64,000 bases of DNA from Acanthamoeba castellanii str. Neff (Eukaryota; Discosea; Longamoebia; Acanthamoebidae), in NCBI RefSeq assembly GCF_000313135.1, contig NW_004457641.1, positions 105,002 to 169,001 of the forward strand, given 5' to 3'. Below are positions 62,690 to 64,000 of the stretch, one piece after another (position 1 is the first letter of the stretch; every line of letters begins with the position of its first letter). Made by a program: the position numbers and the translations under genes. The notes under the pieces were generated by a model, which had not been told where the DNA came from, searched no databases, and saw only the letters and a program-made list of their open reading frames with translations.

Positions 62690-63522
62690 ATGGACACCAC
62701 GCGGTCTGCACCACTTCTGCTGGCACACACAGTGCTCGGGAAGGGACAATCAGGCGCCCCTTGCCACGTCCACTCCTTCCTCATCAACGGTATGATTTTA
62801 TTGTTTATTTATTTTGTACCAAGGGTCACATCAACTGATTAAAAGGTGAGCTGCAGATGATGGAAAGGGATTCCCTAACAGCAAGAAGCTGCCGTTGTTG
62901 GTATACGAGCAATCGGTAGACCTGAAGGGGGCTGCAGACCCGGCTGCCGTGTTCGAGCGGTTGGTGGTGAAGCATCAGTGGGGTGATGTCTGGCGTGATG
63001 GCGTCTACCCCTACCATCACTACCACTCCACTGCACACGAAGGCCTTGGTACATGGCGCCTTCTTAGCCACCATCGTGGCCTGAGTAGAAATGTAGCAGA
63101 ATGCACACTCACCATCGCCACTTTCGCACAGGGGTCTATGCTGGGACAGCCACCGTGCAGTTTGGAGGTGATGACGGGATCAGCCACAAGGTTAGGGCTG
63201 GAGACACGAATCATCATCCCCGCAGGTAGGATCACTTGGTGGTGTTCTTGCTGATGTCATTCCATTGATGAAGCTTGAGCCGCTCACTTACCCCCCTGAG
63301 GGCGTGGGGTGGACAGGTGTGGCACATAAGTGTCTGGAGCAGAGCGAAGACTTCGCGGTTGTGGGCTTCTACCCACGAGGCCAAAAGGTGGACATGCAAT
63401 ACGGCAAGCGCGGTGAGCGGCCGGCTTCCGACGAACGCATTCGTGCCCTGCCCCTGCCAGACGAGGACCCTCTTTTCGGTGCCAGTGGACCTTTGCTCAT
63501 GTGCTGGCATCCCTCTAGCTGA
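62690..63522 (+). CDS. Bacterial-type cupin (YjlB-like), apparent +1 frameshift
   Basis: Four exons (62,690-62,789; 62,857-63,048; 63,132-63,225; 63,317-63,522), all GT-AG. The product reads SFLINDDGKGFPNSKKLPLL, VDLKGAADPAAVFERL, YPYHHYHSTAHEGLGVYAGT, VQFGGDDGISHKVRAGDT, IIIPAGVAHKCLEQ, DFAVVGFYPRGQ, and LPLPDEDPLFGASGPLL. This matches a small bacterial cupin family throughout. The metal-binding HxH and Glu of motif 1 are present (HHYHSTAHE), as is the His of motif 2 (VAHK). The exon lengths total 592 nt, one base too many: the frame of RAGDT and the frame of IIIPAG differ by one between about 63,200 and 63,215. This may be a sequencing error, a recent disabling change or an unrecognised splice. 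Function unknown. Confidence 0.78.
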
Positions 63523-63603
63523 ACCTACAAAAGAAGCAAAGGAACACTGTACAAATGACAAAGAAAGTCTCCATCTGGTGGCTGTGGAGAGTGTGTGGCT
63601 GTT

Positions 63604-63722
63604 GGATACGGCCATACTGCGCAGAAAGCACCGCTTCCCATCCGAACAGCGAAGTTAAGCTGCGCCAGGCGGTGTTAGTACTGGGGTGGGCGACCACCCG
63701 GGAATCCACCGTGCCGTATCCT
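63604..63722 (+). rRNA. 5S rRNA: 5S ribosomal RNA
   Basis: 119 nt beginning ggatacggcc and ending gccgtatcct; the two ends pair to form helix I. The interior shows conserved 5S elements (cccatccgaacagcgaagtt, and the gtactggggtgg arm). Matches my memory of the Acanthamoeba 5S sequence. The RNA polymerase III internal control region lies within the gene, and a T-run follows. It sits only 81 bp after the cupin stop codon. Confidence 0.95.
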
Positions 63723-63726
63723 TTTT
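63722..63726 (+). terminator. RNA polymerase III T-run terminator of the 5S gene
   Basis: Five T residues directly at the 3' end of the 5S gene, as expected for polymerase III termination. Confidence 0.75.
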
Positions 63727-63911
63727 GCTTCCTCTACACTCATTCATCATCAGGTCCTGATTTGGATCCATCTCTCTACTTCGGTGCTTCTTCATCTCTT
63801 GTTTCCTTTTGCTCACTGTTTGATCCAAATCGAGTCCATCGTCTTTCGGCTTTGCCGCTTGGGTGTTTACTGCATAACCGTGCGCGGGTGCAACAGGTCG
63901 GGCAGGTGGGC

Positions 63912-64000
63912 TTACTGAGCGACGGGATAGGGGGAGCCGGGCCTCTTGAAGGTGTAGAGTCGGTAGGTCTCCCACCGCTGCCCCGTGAACTGGCCCACCT
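63912..64000 (-). CDS. 3' end of an unrecognised gene (partial)
   Basis: An open frame enters from the right edge of the window and ends at the stop tta (63,912-63,914). The visible tail is VGQFTGQRWETYRLYTF, then KRPGSPYPVAQ. Codon composition is like neighbouring exons. Too short to name; it could also be part of an exon with an acceptor just outside the window. Confidence 0.4.
   Translation of the reverse strand, partial: VGQFTGQRWETYRLYTFKRPGSPYPVAQ

Noticed and set aside
63655..63975. Minus-strand 106-residue open frame overlapping the 5S gene
   Set aside because: Runs through the 5S rRNA gene, and the more convincing minus-strand frame stops at 63,912.

Overview
The window is nuclear DNA of a free-living amoeba, almost certainly Acanthamoeba (A. 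castellanii or a close relative). The evidence is eukaryotic genes cut by many short GT-AG introns, GC-rich exons, an amoeba-type domain repertoire, and a 119-nt 5S rRNA gene at 63,604-63,722 that agrees with the A. castellanii 5S sequence as I remember it. Exon joins were worked out by hand from reading frame, GT/AG sites and, where possible, comparison between paralogues in the window.

Layout. 1-5,353 (+): 3' part of a secreted subtilisin-like protease. 5,776-6,462 (-): secreted DUF985-type cupin. 6,895-14,170 (-): large FH3-like/PH/CLU/TPR/C2 protein (CLU-A). 14,331-20,779 (-): receptor with PstS-like ectodomain, EGF-like module, membrane span, kinase, class III cyclase and second kinase (kinase-A). 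22,259-25,541 (+): WDR44-like WD40 protein. 26,275-28,299 (+): CRT-like transporter. 28,540-31,545: decayed, CpG-poor DIRS-like retrotransposon. 31,563-34,748 (+): possible PD-(D/E)XK nuclease fused to a PHD finger and a FunK1-like kinase. 35,090-37,640 (-): decayed, CpG-poor Ty1/copia element with one LTR, whose edge abuts a 5'-truncated paralogue CLU-B (to 40,601, +). 41,436-46,851 (+): kinase-B. 46,950-54,808 (-): CLU-C, convergent with kinase-B. 54,992-58,204 (-): unrecognised coiled-coil, low-complexity gene(s). 58,569-59,998 (-): glycine N-acyltransferase-like GNAT. 60,081-62,619 (-): mitochondrial AFG1-family ATPase. 62,690-63,522 (+): bacterial-type cupin with an apparent frameshift. 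Then the 5S rRNA gene and the end of one more minus-strand gene.

How the genes may work together. The striking pattern is repeated pairing of two families: a PstS-like receptor kinase/cyclase and a multidomain CLU protein (kinase-A with CLU-A; kinase-B flanked by CLU-B and CLU-C). The CLU proteins carry a PH domain, a C2 domain and a disordered acidic linker with repeated tyrosine motifs, so they look like membrane scaffolds that could act downstream of the receptors. This is inference from neighbourhood and architecture. The transposon block shows a second story: both relics are strongly CpG-depleted and carry catalytic Asp-to-Asn changes that fit CpG decay, while the gene between them is not depleted.
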